A stretch of 48,998 bases of DNA from contig JAOPZS010000008.1 of NCBI GenBank assembly GCA_025963965.1, positions 1-48,998 of the forward strand, read 5' to 3'. Made by a program: the position numbers and the translations under genes. Below, in pieces: positions 17,311-25,233 of the stretch. This DNA comes from Solirubrobacterales bacterium. GTDB lineage: Bacteria > Actinomycetota > Thermoleophilia > Solirubrobacterales > Solirubrobacteraceae. The first letter of the stretch is position 1. Each line of letters starts with the position of its first letter. The notes beneath the pieces were generated by a model that was not told the DNA's origin, made no database searches, and saw only the letters and a list, made by a program, of their open reading frames with translations.

Positions 17311-17316
17311 TAGCCT
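17311..17316 (+). promoter_or_regulatory. Candidate -10 element for a leaderless glycosyltransferase mRNA
   Basis: TAGCCT lies eight bases before the ATG at 17325, and no Shine-Dalgarno-like run intervenes. A start of transcription about seven bases downstream would fall at or next to the ATG. No convincing -35 box is seen. The spacing recurs at several other genes in this window. Confidence 0.35.
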
Positions 17317-17324
17317 GCCGCCGG

Positions 17325-18605
17325 ATGCCGGGCAAACCACTGCGGATCGCGTGGCTCGGCCCCACCCCCGGCGGTTCCTCGGGCGTCCGGGGCGTGGCCG
17401 CGGAGCTGCTGCTCGGTCTGTCCCGCCGGGGGCATCAGATCGACTGCTTCTTCCCCGCCGCCGAGGATCAGTCGAGCGTGCTGATCGCGGGTGACGAGCG
17501 CGTCGTGTTCGGCGAGGGCAACCTCGCGTTCGGCGAGAACGTGACGTTCGTGTGGGGCACAAGCCGCTGGCAGTGGGGCCGCTGGTACAGCCGTGGAAAG
17601 GTCGCGGCGTTCCTCAGCGGCATGTTCGCGCGCGCCGTGGCGTCGGTGCGGCTTCGCCGGGAGGTCGCCCGCAGGCACGGCGAGCGTCCGTATGACCTCG
17701 TCTACCAGTTCTCCAACATCGAGACGCCCGGGCTGCCGAGCAGCCTCGCGCGTCGGGTGCCGCTGGTGATCCATCCGGAGACGCACATCGCCGGCGAGCT
17801 GCGTTGGATGTGGGCCGAGCGGCGCCTGGCGCTGCGCTCCCAGCCCGCCGCGACGGTCGCTCTCGTCGGCGCGATATCGCTGCTGCGCTCGCTCGTGCAG
17901 TTCCGCTCGATCCGCCGTGCCGCGCTGCTGGTGTGCATCTCGAGCGTGTTCCGCGACCACCTCGTGCGCGACTACCGTTTCCCGGCCGAGCGGACGGTCG
18001 TCGTCCCGAACCCGCTGCGGACCGATCGCTTCGCAGGCCTTCAGCTCGTGCCCCAGAGCCCGCCGGTCGTGCTGGTGCTCGGACGCATCTCGGTGCGCAA
18101 GGGGCTCGACGACGTGATCGCGCTCGCGCGGCTGCTGGGCGAGCGCGGCGTCGCGGCGAGGGTGCGGGTGCTCGGCGGCCCGAGCCTCTTCTCCGACTAC
18201 ACGCGGCTGCTCGAGGACCTCCCGGCGAGCGCCGAATACGCCGGCCACGTCTCCGCCGCAGACGTGCCGGGGGAGCTGGCGCGCAGCGCGATGCTGCTGC
18301 AGGCGAGCAGGTACGAGCCGTTCGGGCTGACCGTCGCCGAGGCGCTGGCCGCGGGGTTGCCGGTCGTCGCGACGAGCGAGGTGGGCGCGATCGAGGGAGT
18401 GGACCCCGCCGTCGCCACGCAGGTCGAGCCCGGCGACGTCCAGGCGATGGCGACCGCGATCGAGACGGTGCTCTCTGACCTGGCCGCCCGCGGCGAGCAG
18501 ATCCACGCGCTCGCTCGCGCCGAGGCGGCGCGGCTGTTCTCCCCGGAAGTCGTCGCGGAGCGGATCTCGGCGGCGCTCGAAGCGCTCGTCGACGGCGCCC
18601 GCTGA
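17325..18605 (+). CDS. GT4-type glycosyltransferase (paralog of 4352-5722)
   Basis: A 426-residue GT-B enzyme, LRIAWLGPTPGGSSGVRGVAAELL at the N-terminus. VVLVLGRISVRKGLDDVIALARLL and LLQASRYEPFGLTVAEALAAG mark the nucleotide-sugar domain. It shares long collinear blocks with the GT4 at 4352-5722 (DCFFP, WGTS-W-W-RWYSRG, YQFSN, SDYT-LL--LPA, EYAGHV), so the two arose by duplication, and each lies next to a family A sulfotransferase gene. In-frame ATGs at 17286/17289 would add a dozen residues; I prefer 17325 because a TAGCCT -10-like hexamer sits eight bases before it. Confidence 0.85.
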   Translation: MPGKPLRIAWLGPTPGGSSGVRGVAAELLLGLSRRGHQIDCFFPAAEDQSSVLIAGDERVVFGEGNLAFGENVTFVWGTSRWQWGRWYSRGKVAAFLSGMFARAVASVRLRREVARRHGERPYDLVYQFSNIETPGLPSSLARRVPLVIHPETHIAGELRWMWAERRLALRSQPAATVALVGAISLLRSLVQFRSIRRAALLVCISSVFRDHLVRDYRFPAERTVVVPNPLRTDRFAGLQLVPQSPPVVLVLGRISVRKGLDDVIALARLLGERGVAARVRVLGGPSLFSDYTRLLEDLPASAEYAGHVSAADVPGELARSAMLLQASRYEPFGLTVAEALAAGLPVVATSEVGAIEGVDPAVATQVEPGDVQAMATAIETVLSDLAARGEQIHALARAEAARLFSPEVVAERISAALEALVDGAR

Positions 18606-18612
18606 GCGCGGG

Positions 18613-18618
18613 TACTCT
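18613..18618 (+). promoter_or_regulatory. Candidate -10 element for a leaderless methyltransferase mRNA
   Basis: TACTCT lies six bases before the ATG at 18625 with no ribosome binding site between. This fits leaderless initiation, but the gene also follows the glycosyltransferase by only 19 bases and may simply be read through. Confidence 0.3.
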
Positions 18619-18624
18619 GCGCCG

Positions 18625-19413
18625 ATGCTCGACAGGCTGCTGCGGATCTTCGGCTGGCGGTTGTTGATGATCACGGGCGACCCGTGCGTGCTCGACCGCT
18701 GGCTCTGGTTGCGAAAGCGCCTGCGGCGCGGCCCCCTGCGCACGTTCGACGCCGGCTCGGGCAACGGGGGCTTCTCGATCTACGCGGCCGAAGCCGGGAA
18801 CGACGTCACGAGCGCCTCGTTCTCCGTCGAGGAGCAGCAGAGCGCGCGGCGCCGCGCAGCGACGCTCGGCGTGAACGGAGTCGACTTCCGCGTCATCGAC
18901 CTGCGCGAGATCGAGGCGCACAGGGCCGAGCTGGGAGCCTTCGATCAGATCGTGTGCCTTGAGACGATCGAGCACGTCAACGACGACGAGGGCCTCGTCT
19001 CCTCCCTCGCCGGGATGCTCGCAGCGGGCGGACGGCTGCTGCTCAGCGCGCCCAACGACGCGCATCGGCCGCTCTACACCGAGGAGCGCGAGCCGAGTCC
19101 CGTCGAGGACGGGTCGCACGTCCGTTACGGGTATTCGCCGGATCGACTCGCCCAGATCGCTGCCGCCGCCGGTCTCGAGATCCTCGATCAGGGCTTCATC
19201 AGCGGTGTCATCGCGCAGCGGCTGACCGATGTGATGCGGAGGCTGACGGAGCGGATCGGGGTGACCGGGGCGTGGCTTGCGGTGCTCCCACTGCGCCCGC
19301 TCGTCCTGCTCGACGGGCCCGTCAGCCGGCTGCTCCATTACCCGTATCTGAGCGTGGCGCTGTGCGCCGTCAAGCCGGCCGTGCCCGCCGGAGCCGAGGG
19401 GCAGGGCGCCTAG
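18625..19413 (+). CDS. Class I SAM-dependent methyltransferase
   Basis: A 262-residue Rossmann-type methyltransferase. Motif I TFDAGSGNGGFSIYAAEAG (near residue 40) binds SAM; the acidic end of strand 2 and the motif II-like DQIVCLETIEHVNDDE (near 110-125) follow, then LAAGGRLLLSAPND. That order matches Methyltransf_11/23 enzymes. It sits between two glycosyltransferase genes, so O-methylation of a sugar or capping of the growing glycan is the likely job (inference). The C-terminal third is moderately hydrophobic (VLPLRPLVLLDG), perhaps membrane-associated. Confidence 0.8.
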   Translation: MLDRLLRIFGWRLLMITGDPCVLDRWLWLRKRLRRGPLRTFDAGSGNGGFSIYAAEAGNDVTSASFSVEEQQSARRRAATLGVNGVDFRVIDLREIEAHRAELGAFDQIVCLETIEHVNDDEGLVSSLAGMLAAGGRLLLSAPNDAHRPLYTEEREPSPVEDGSHVRYGYSPDRLAQIAAAAGLEILDQGFISGVIAQRLTDVMRRLTERIGVTGAWLAVLPLRPLVLLDGPVSRLLHYPYLSVALCAVKPAVPAGAEGQGA

Positions 19414-19446
19414 CGCCGGCCCGGCGACGGATCGCCCACAGCCTCG

Positions 19447-20586
19447 ATGAGCGGATCCGAGCCCGCGCCCACTGCACCCGACGCGCGCGTCGTGCTGGCG
19501 CACGACTACCTGCTGGTGATGCGCGGCGCAGAGCGCTCCTTCGCGGCGATCGCCGCGCTCTACGAGCGGGCGCCGATCTTCACGCTGCTCTACGACGAGA
19601 AGGGCACCGACCGGCGCTTCGCGGGGCGCGCCGTCACGACCTCGCCGCTGCAGCGGCTCGGGGTCAGGCAATCGGGGTTCCGGCGCCTGCTGCCCCTGTA
19701 TCCGTGGGCTGTCGGACGACTCGAGCTGCCGCCGTGCGAGGTCGTGCTGAGCAGCAGCAGCGCCTTCGCGCACGGCGTGCGAAAGCCGCCGGGGGCTGTG
19801 CACGTCTGCTACTGCTACACGCCGTTTCGCTACGCCTGGTACGAGCAGCAGCGCGCGCTCGAGGAGACCCCGGCGCCGCTGCGGGCACCGCTGCGCCTTG
19901 CGCTCGAGCGGATCCGTCGCTGGGACCTGGCGGCGAGCCGCTCGGTCGACGTGTACCTGGCGATCTCCGAGCTGAGCCGTGAACGGATCAGGCGCTACTA
20001 CGGCCGCGAGGCGACGATCGTCCACCCGCCGGTCGAGACGGAGCGATTCGCGCCGGGCGTACCCGGGGAGTCGCTGCTCATCGTCTCGGAGATAGTTCGC
20101 CACAAGCGCCTGCAGGTCGCGCTCGAGGCGGCGCGCCGTGCGCGTGCGCCGATTCGAGTCGCGGGCGCCGGACCGGACCTGCAGGCCCTACGCGAGGCCT
20201 ATCCGGAGGCAGAGTTCCTGGGGCGGGTCGGCGACGAGGAGCTCGCCGGCCTTTACGCGACCGCCCGCGCGGTGATCGTGCCAGGCGTCGAGGAGTTCGG
20301 GATCACCGCCGTCGAGGCCCAGGCGGCCGGCCGTCCGGTGATCGCGGCCGCGGCGGGCGGCGCGCTCGAGACGGTCATCGACGGGGTGACCGGCCGCCTC
20401 GTGACACTCGACGAGGTCGAGGCGTTCCGCGCCGCGATCGAAGGGATCGACGCGCTCGGCCTCGAGCCGGCGGCGGCGGTCGAGAACGCGCAGCGCTTCT
20501 CGGTGGCGGTGTTCCAGCGCCGCGTCGCCGAGCAGGTCGAGCTCGCGCTGCAGCGGCCAGCGGCCTTGCAGGACGGCGCCCAATGA
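19447..20586 (+). CDS. GT4-type glycosyltransferase
   Basis: A 379-residue GT-B enzyme starting VVLAHDYLLVMRGAERSFAAI after a short polar leader. The middle has CYCYTPFRYAWYEQQRAL and VDVYLAISELSRERIRRYYGRE, a pattern I associate with mannosyltransferase-like GT4 proteins of O-antigen clusters. The C-terminal VIVPGVEEFGITAVEAQAAGRPVIA holds the E-x7-E site. It follows the methyltransferase by 33 bases on the same strand. The sugar specificity is a weak guess. Confidence 0.84.
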   Translation: MSGSEPAPTAPDARVVLAHDYLLVMRGAERSFAAIAALYERAPIFTLLYDEKGTDRRFAGRAVTTSPLQRLGVRQSGFRRLLPLYPWAVGRLELPPCEVVLSSSSAFAHGVRKPPGAVHVCYCYTPFRYAWYEQQRALEETPAPLRAPLRLALERIRRWDLAASRSVDVYLAISELSRERIRRYYGREATIVHPPVETERFAPGVPGESLLIVSEIVRHKRLQVALEAARRARAPIRVAGAGPDLQALREAYPEAEFLGRVGDEELAGLYATARAVIVPGVEEFGITAVEAQAAGRPVIAAAAGGALETVIDGVTGRLVTLDEVEAFRAAIEGIDALGLEPAAAVENAQRFSVAVFQRRVAEQVELALQRPAALQDGAQ

Positions 20587-20670
20587 GGTGCCCGCGGCTA
20601 CCCTTCTGGCAGTGGCGGGGCGCACGGCGCGCCGCGCTGCGCAACGGCATCAAGCGAACGGATCCAGTCC

Positions 20671-21174
20671 TTGTCTGGCAGTCGGGCAGCGTCGATGACG
20701 GTCTCATGGCTCGCGGCGCTCAGCGTCACGGTCGCGCTGAGCGGTTGCGCGCAACTGCAAAGCGGCGGCAGCGGCAAGGGCTCCGCCGGCTCCGGCGAAG
20801 AAGCCGCGCGCAACGAAGAAGCGGCGCAGAGCAAAGAAGAAGCCGCTGAAGCCGCCAAGAACCGCGAAGAGCTTTCGCTGATCGAATCGGGCAAACGCGA
20901 AGAAGAAGCCGAAGCGACGGCCAACACGACCGAAGCGAAGGCCAAGGCACGCGCGAAGAAGCGCGAAAAGGATGCCGAACTGGCCGTCAAGAAGAAGGAC
21001 AAGGAAGCCGCCGCCAAACGCCGTGAAGCCGAAGCCAAGGCGAAGACGAAAACCACGACGACGACGCCGACGAGCACAACGAAGACGACGACCACGCCAA
21101 CGAAGCCGACGCCGGCGAAGAAGAAAACTCAGACGAAGACCGCTCCGGTCGAAGTGACGGTCAAAAGCGAATGA
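20671..21174 (+). CDS. Lys/Glu/Ala-rich lipoprotein of unknown function
   Basis: A short secreted lipoprotein. A hydrophobic stretch WLAALSVTVALSGC ends in a lipobox (LSGC). The mature part is almost entirely Glu, Lys and Ala in a probable long charged helix, then a Thr/Lys/Pro tail (TTTTTPTSTTKTTTTP). The start is uncertain: TTG 20671 gives an Arg in the n-region, ATG 20695 gives a shorter leader without positive charge. About 21 of 22 Glu codons are GAA, whereas the neighbouring glycan genes use GAG almost exclusively. No known domain recognised. It may be a wall- or polymer-binding spacer. Confidence 0.65.
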   Translation: MSGSRAASMTVSWLAALSVTVALSGCAQLQSGGSGKGSAGSGEEAARNEEAAQSKEEAAEAAKNREELSLIESGKREEEAEATANTTEAKAKARAKKREKDAELAVKKKDKEAAAKRREAEAKAKTKTTTTTPTSTTKTTTTPTKPTPAKKKTQTKTAPVEVTVKSE

Positions 21175-21659
21175 GCCCTCTCGTCGAACCGGTGCGACGC
21201 CGGGCAGCGCCGCTCGCCTGCCTGCTGGCGGCGGGCCTGCTCGCGGGCTGCGGAGGAGGCGGAGGCGGCGGCGGGGAAGGCGGCGGTGGAGAAGCCGCCG
21301 AAGTGGCGCCCGGTGTGACCGCGCCGGAAGGGCAGCCGACCCCGGGCGCGGCTCGCGAAACGGCCTCCGAACTGCGCGAAGCCCGGGAACTCGCCGCGCA
21401 GAAGAGGCGCCGCGAACAGGCCGGGCGGGCAGCCGCCACGACGACGCCCACGAAAGCCAGGCACAAGAAATCGTCGAGGAGGAGCGCGGGCAGGAAGACG
21501 ACCTCGAGCCACACGAAGAAGAAAAAGAAGAAGACGACGGGCTTGAAAACCGGCTCGGGCGGAGAAACGGCGGCGCAGAAGGAAGCACGCAAGAAGTTCG
21601 AAGCCGAAGAAGCGCGCGAAGCCGCCGAATTCAAGCGTCAGCGCGAAGGCGGCAAGTAG
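21171..21659 (+). CDS. Gly- and Lys/Glu-rich lipoprotein of unknown function
   Basis: A 162-residue protein coupled to the previous gene by an ATGA overlap. The signal peptide RRRAAPLACLLAAGLLAGC ends in a lipobox and is followed by eight Gly and a second Gly-rich run. The mature part carries RELREARELAAQKRRREQ-like charged helix, a Lys-rich block (SSHTKKKKKKTTG) and a second charged helix at the C-terminus. GAA is again strongly preferred for Glu. Both lipoproteins are polycationic in part, which could matter for holding a sulfated polyanion; that is speculation. Confidence 0.65.
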   Translation: MSPLVEPVRRRAAPLACLLAAGLLAGCGGGGGGGGEGGGGEAAEVAPGVTAPEGQPTPGAARETASELREARELAAQKRRREQAGRAAATTTPTKARHKKSSRRSAGRKTTSSHTKKKKKKTTGLKTGSGGETAAQKEARKKFEAEEAREAAEFKRQREGGK

Positions 21660-21724
21660 CCGCCGGAGCCATCAGCCGGAAGCTCGCGACTTCTACTCGT
21701 GGCAGGCCGGCTGCGAGGTTCGGC

Positions 21725-23239
21725 TCAGAGGCCGCGGCGGCCGACCACGTGGGGCACGGTCCGCAGGAGGATCTTGATGTCCGACCAGGGCGACCAGTTG
21801 GCGACGTAGAGGTAGTCGATCGCGACCATCTCTCGCAGCGGCACCCGGGCGGGCCCGAGGATCTGCCATGGCCCGGTCATGCCCGGCATCAGCTCGAGGC
21901 GGCGGCGGTGCCAGCCCTCGATCCGCTGGTCCTCCTCGATCACGAGCGGGCGCGGGCCGACGAGGCTCATCTCGCCGAGAACGATGTTCCAGAGCTGGGG
22001 CAGCTCGTCGAGGGCGCTGCGCCGCAGCAACCGCCCGACGCGCGTCACGCGGGGGTCCTCGGCGATCTTGAAGAGTCCCTCCATCGCCTCGTTGCGGTGG
22101 CGCAGGGAGTCCTTCATCGACTCGGCCTCCGGGACCATCGTGCGGAACTTGAGCATGTGGAAGCGTTTGCCGTGGCGCCCGACGCGCTGCTGGCGGAAGA
22201 ACACCGGGCCGCGGCTGTCGAGCTTGATCGCGATCGCCAGGCAGATCAGCAGCGGCGAGACCGCGAGCAGCCCGAGCGAGGCGCCGATCAGGTCGAAGAC
22301 GCGCTTGAAACGCGCCGAGGAGCGAGTCAGGTCAAAGCGCCGCACGCCCATCACGGTCACGCCGTGGAGGTCGTCGAACTCGACCGACGACCCGACGACC
22401 TCGAGCAGCCGCGGCAGCACGCTGACGCGCACGCCGACCGCCTTCAGGGTTCGCACGAGGTTGAGCATCTCCCCGGCGTCGGCGCTGCGGGGAGCGATGA
22501 TCGCGCGGTGCACGTCGAGCGTCTGAGCGAGGTCACGGATCTCCGCGAGACGGGACTCCGAGAAGGAATCGGTCGACCACGGCGCGACCTTGTCGAGGTC
22601 GAGGTGGGCGACGACAGAGGCCTTGACGCCGCCGCCGCACTCGAGCTTCGAGCGGATCGTGGCGGCGGACATCTCATCGCCGATGAACAGACACCGCTCG
22701 GTCGGGGCGATGGCGAGCGCGATCACGCGGGCGACGGAGCGAGAGATGATCAGCAGTCCCACGAGCACGATCCAGAGGATCAGCGCCGACTGCCGGCCGA
22801 TGCCTCCCTGGAAGACCGCTCCGCCGGCCAGCCACGCGATCACCGTGCAGAGGGTGGCCAGCTGGAACAGCCGCGGCGCCTCATCGAGGGTGGTCTTGCG
22901 CAGCAGCGTCTCGTCGCGGTCGTACAGGCCGGTCATCTTCGCCGCAATCAGCAGGATCGGGATCTCCAGGGCCGAAGCCCACGTCAGCTGCAGCGAGCGC
23001 GGCGAGAGGACGAGGGTCAGTAGGAAGGCGCCGACGATCGCGCCGACGTCGGCCAGGGCCAGCCCGCGACGAAACAGCGCGTCCCGGCGCATCGAGGCGG
23101 CGGGACCGCGAACCTCCGAGATCCCTGGGACGAGGACGCGCCGTCGGGTGCCGAGTCCGAGGAAGCCACGCTGCGCCGCTAGGGGCGGCGCGCCCCATGG
23201 AGCGCCTGCCTCCGATGGACTCCCCGTCTCGACACTCAT
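21725..23239 (-). CDS. Polyprenyl-phosphate glycosyl-1-phosphate transferase (initiating enzyme)
   Basis: A 504-residue WbaP/WcaJ-type enzyme that starts the repeat unit by moving sugar-1-phosphate onto undecaprenyl phosphate. The N-terminal half has four to five membrane helices and a CoA-binding-like Rossmann region. The C-terminal catalytic domain starts with the membrane element RVFDLIGASLGLLAVSPLL. PVFFRQQRVGRHGKRFHMLKFRTM, RRSALDELPQLWN and MSLVGPRPL are the hallmark motifs, with the catalytic DE pair in LDELPQ. Convergent to the lipoprotein pair. A separate promoter is likely (see 23341-23369). Confidence 0.92.
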   Translation of the reverse strand: MSVETGSPSEAGAPWGAPPLAAQRGFLGLGTRRRVLVPGISEVRGPAASMRRDALFRRGLALADVGAIVGAFLLTLVLSPRSLQLTWASALEIPILLIAAKMTGLYDRDETLLRKTTLDEAPRLFQLATLCTVIAWLAGGAVFQGGIGRQSALILWIVLVGLLIISRSVARVIALAIAPTERCLFIGDEMSAATIRSKLECGGGVKASVVAHLDLDKVAPWSTDSFSESRLAEIRDLAQTLDVHRAIIAPRSADAGEMLNLVRTLKAVGVRVSVLPRLLEVVGSSVEFDDLHGVTVMGVRRFDLTRSSARFKRVFDLIGASLGLLAVSPLLICLAIAIKLDSRGPVFFRQQRVGRHGKRFHMLKFRTMVPEAESMKDSLRHRNEAMEGLFKIAEDPRVTRVGRLLRRSALDELPQLWNIVLGEMSLVGPRPLVIEEDQRIEGWHRRRLELMPGMTGPWQILGPARVPLREMVAIDYLYVANWSPWSDIKILLRTVPHVVGRRGL

Positions 23240-23340
23240 CGCGCCTCCCCGCCTCCTTGCTCGCTATCCGGCCCCCGCGAATAGTGGATCAGCCGACCCG
23301 AACATATGTCGAGTTCTGGGTGATCGCCCTAAGGCTGCGC

Positions 23341-23369
23341 ATCATAAACACAGGCCATACCTAAAGCAA
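23341..23369 (-). promoter_or_regulatory. Candidate sigma70-type promoter for the initiating glycosylphosphotransferase
   Basis: On the minus strand TTGCTT and TATGAT are separated by 17 bases in an unusually AT-rich spacer (23240-23377). Transcription would begin near 23334, leaving an untranslated leader of about 95 bases before the ATG at 23239. The -10 matches consensus at five of six positions, the -35 at only three. Confidence 0.4.
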
Positions 23370-23377
23370 GGGGACCT

Positions 23378-24319
23378 TCAGTCGCCCTCGACGCGGACCG
23401 CCGCGTCCGCCGAGACGCCTGCGACCGGCGGAATCGGCGTCCGCCAGGGCCTCTTGATGACTAGCCAGGCAAGGGCGACGGCTAGCAGGATGCCGCACAG
23501 GCTCCAGCCGAGTTCTTCGGTCCCGAGCCCTGCGTACTTCAGGCCCGAGGCCGTGATCACGAACGTGATCACGGGGCGCACGTAGCGGTCGGGAGCGCTC
23601 GCGGAGAACAGCGAGCCGATCAGCACCGCGGGAACGCTGCCGATGATCAGCGAGATCGTCACGTCGAGTTCGACGTGACCGAAGATCAGCTGGCCGAGCG
23701 CGGCGGCGAGCGTCAGCGGCACGGCCTGCGTGAGGTCGGTGCCGACGAGCTGGTTGGCGCCGAGCATCGGGTATAGGAACAGCAGCAGGATGATCATCAG
23801 CGAGCCCGACCCGACCGAGGTGAGCCCGACGACGATGCCGCCGATCATGCCGATCAGGATCGTGCGCAGCGGGTGCGTGGAGATGTCGTGCACGACGCCC
23901 TGGCGGCGCTCGCCGCTGCGCAGGTCGAGCGCGTAGCGAAGCACCATCGCGGCAGCTCCGATCAGCAGCGCCGCGCCGAGGATGCGCTCGATGTTCGTCT
24001 GGGCCGACTTGGAGTTGCCGAGTTCTTTGAGCACGAACGAGCCGAGGAAGGCCATCGGCACCGACCCGAGCACCATCCACTTCACGAGGCTGAGGTTGAC
24101 CGTGCGTTTGCGCAGGTGAACGGCCGCTCCGAACGGCCGCATCAGGACCGCCGCGACGAGATCGCTGGAGATCGCCGCCGAAGGCTTGACGCCGAACAGC
24201 AGGATCAGCATCGGCGTCATCAGCGCGCCGCCGCCCGCGCCGGTCATGCCGACGAGGAAGCCGATGATCGCGCTTCCGAGAACGATGAACGGATCGATGT
24301 GCATGGTCGCCTGGATCAC
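23378..24319 (-). CDS. TSUP family permease (TauE/SafE-like)
   Basis: A 313-residue, eight-helix membrane protein. The two repeats of the family are seen in GFLVGMTGAGGGALMTPMLILLFGV (N-terminal half) and GIVVGLTSVGSGSLMIILLLFLYP (C-terminal half). TSUP proteins carry sulfite, sulfoacetate, sulfate-related or other small organic anions. The GTG at 24319 or ATG at 24304 are both possible starts. Its place beside eight sulfotransferase genes makes a sulfur-anion role attractive, but no substrate residue can be read. Confidence 0.82.
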   Translation of the reverse strand: MIQATMHIDPFIVLGSAIIGFLVGMTGAGGGALMTPMLILLFGVKPSAAISSDLVAAVLMRPFGAAVHLRKRTVNLSLVKWMVLGSVPMAFLGSFVLKELGNSKSAQTNIERILGAALLIGAAAMVLRYALDLRSGERRQGVVHDISTHPLRTILIGMIGGIVVGLTSVGSGSLMIILLLFLYPMLGANQLVGTDLTQAVPLTLAAALGQLIFGHVELDVTISLIIGSVPAVLIGSLFSASAPDRYVRPVITFVITASGLKYAGLGTEELGWSLCGILLAVALAWLVIKRPWRTPIPPVAGVSADAAVRVEGD

Positions 24320-24606
24320 GGGCGCGCGCTCATGATCGCGCGAGCGCGGCCCCGCTCCCCTCCTCCGGGCCGCGCATCATAGACGGCCGAAATTCTCAAC
24401 TTCGCCAGTGCGGATTGTGGGGCGGGCGACCCCTACAAGCGGAACGAACGCGGAGAGATTTCGAGCTGGCGAGGAGTCGAGCGCCCTGTCTGACTCTCCG
24501 ATTACGTAGTCTTCGAAACGAGCCTCGCTGGCGCGCTCGAGCGGCCACCGGGCGAACTGACGACGACGACCTGGGCGCGATCGCGTGGCCGTGTCCTGGA
24601 GGTGTG

Positions 24607-25233
24607 ATGGCAGGTCTGGCCCGGCTGCTTCGCGGCACCGACAACGAGTTTTTCGACCTGTTCGACGAGGCCGGCCGGAACATCGCGCGCGCCGGCCAGC
24701 TCCTCGAGGAGATGCTGGCCGGCTACCCCGAGTCGGCAAGCCTGGCAAGCGCGATCCGCGATTGCGAGCACGAGGGCGACCGGATCACGCATGACGTGAT
24801 TCAGCGACTGAACCAGACCTTCGTGACGCCGATCGAGCGGGAGGACATTCTGCAGCTCGCCTCGACGCTCGACGACATCGTCGACTACATCGACGAGGTC
24901 GCGGACTATCTCGGGCTCTACAAGATCGAGGCGCCGATGGAGCAGGCTCAGACGCTCGCGGGCATCCTGCGGGCGGCGACCGCGGAGATCGCGCAGGCGG
25001 TCCCGCTGATCAGGGGATTCCGCGACATATCCCATCAGACCGTCGAGGCGCACCGCCTGGAGAACGAGGGCGACCGGGTCGTCCGTGAAGCGATCGCAGC
25101 GCTGTTCGAAGGCGGGATCGACCCGATTGTCGTAATCCGTTGGAAGGACATCTTCGAGCGGCTCGAGAACGCGATCGACGCGACCGAGCGCGCCGCGTAC
25201 ACCCTCGAGGGCATCGTCATCAAGAACGCCTGA
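24607..25233 (+). CDS. DUF47/PhoU-like Pit accessory protein
   Basis: A 208-residue all-helical protein of the DUF47 (PhoU_div) family, with the repeated E-x-x-x-D patterns CEHEGDRITHDVIQ and LENEGDRVVREAI that bind metal in PhoU-like folds. GGAGG lies four bases before the ATG. It overlaps the PiT gene by one base (TGATG), a common pairing in which the DUF47 protein modulates the PiT phosphate carrier. First gene of a probable three-gene operon. Confidence 0.9.
   Translation: MAGLARLLRGTDNEFFDLFDEAGRNIARAGQLLEEMLAGYPESASLASAIRDCEHEGDRITHDVIQRLNQTFVTPIEREDILQLASTLDDIVDYIDEVADYLGLYKIEAPMEQAQTLAGILRAATAEIAQAVPLIRGFRDISHQTVEAHRLENEGDRVVREAIAALFEGGIDPIVVIRWKDIFERLENAIDATERAAYTLEGIVIKNA

Noticed and set aside
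20780-21160. Dense GAAG/AAGA repeats that look like a satellite or CRISPR-like array
   Set aside because: No fixed unit or spacer; they are codons of Lys/Glu/Ala/Thr tracts in one lipoprotein frame.
24320-24606. Second PHO box or promoter pair in the 287-base divergent spacer
   Set aside because: Loose TTC-AAC strings have no 11-base period, and -35/-10 pairs have wrong spacing; I see nothing firm besides the DUF47 ribosome binding site.
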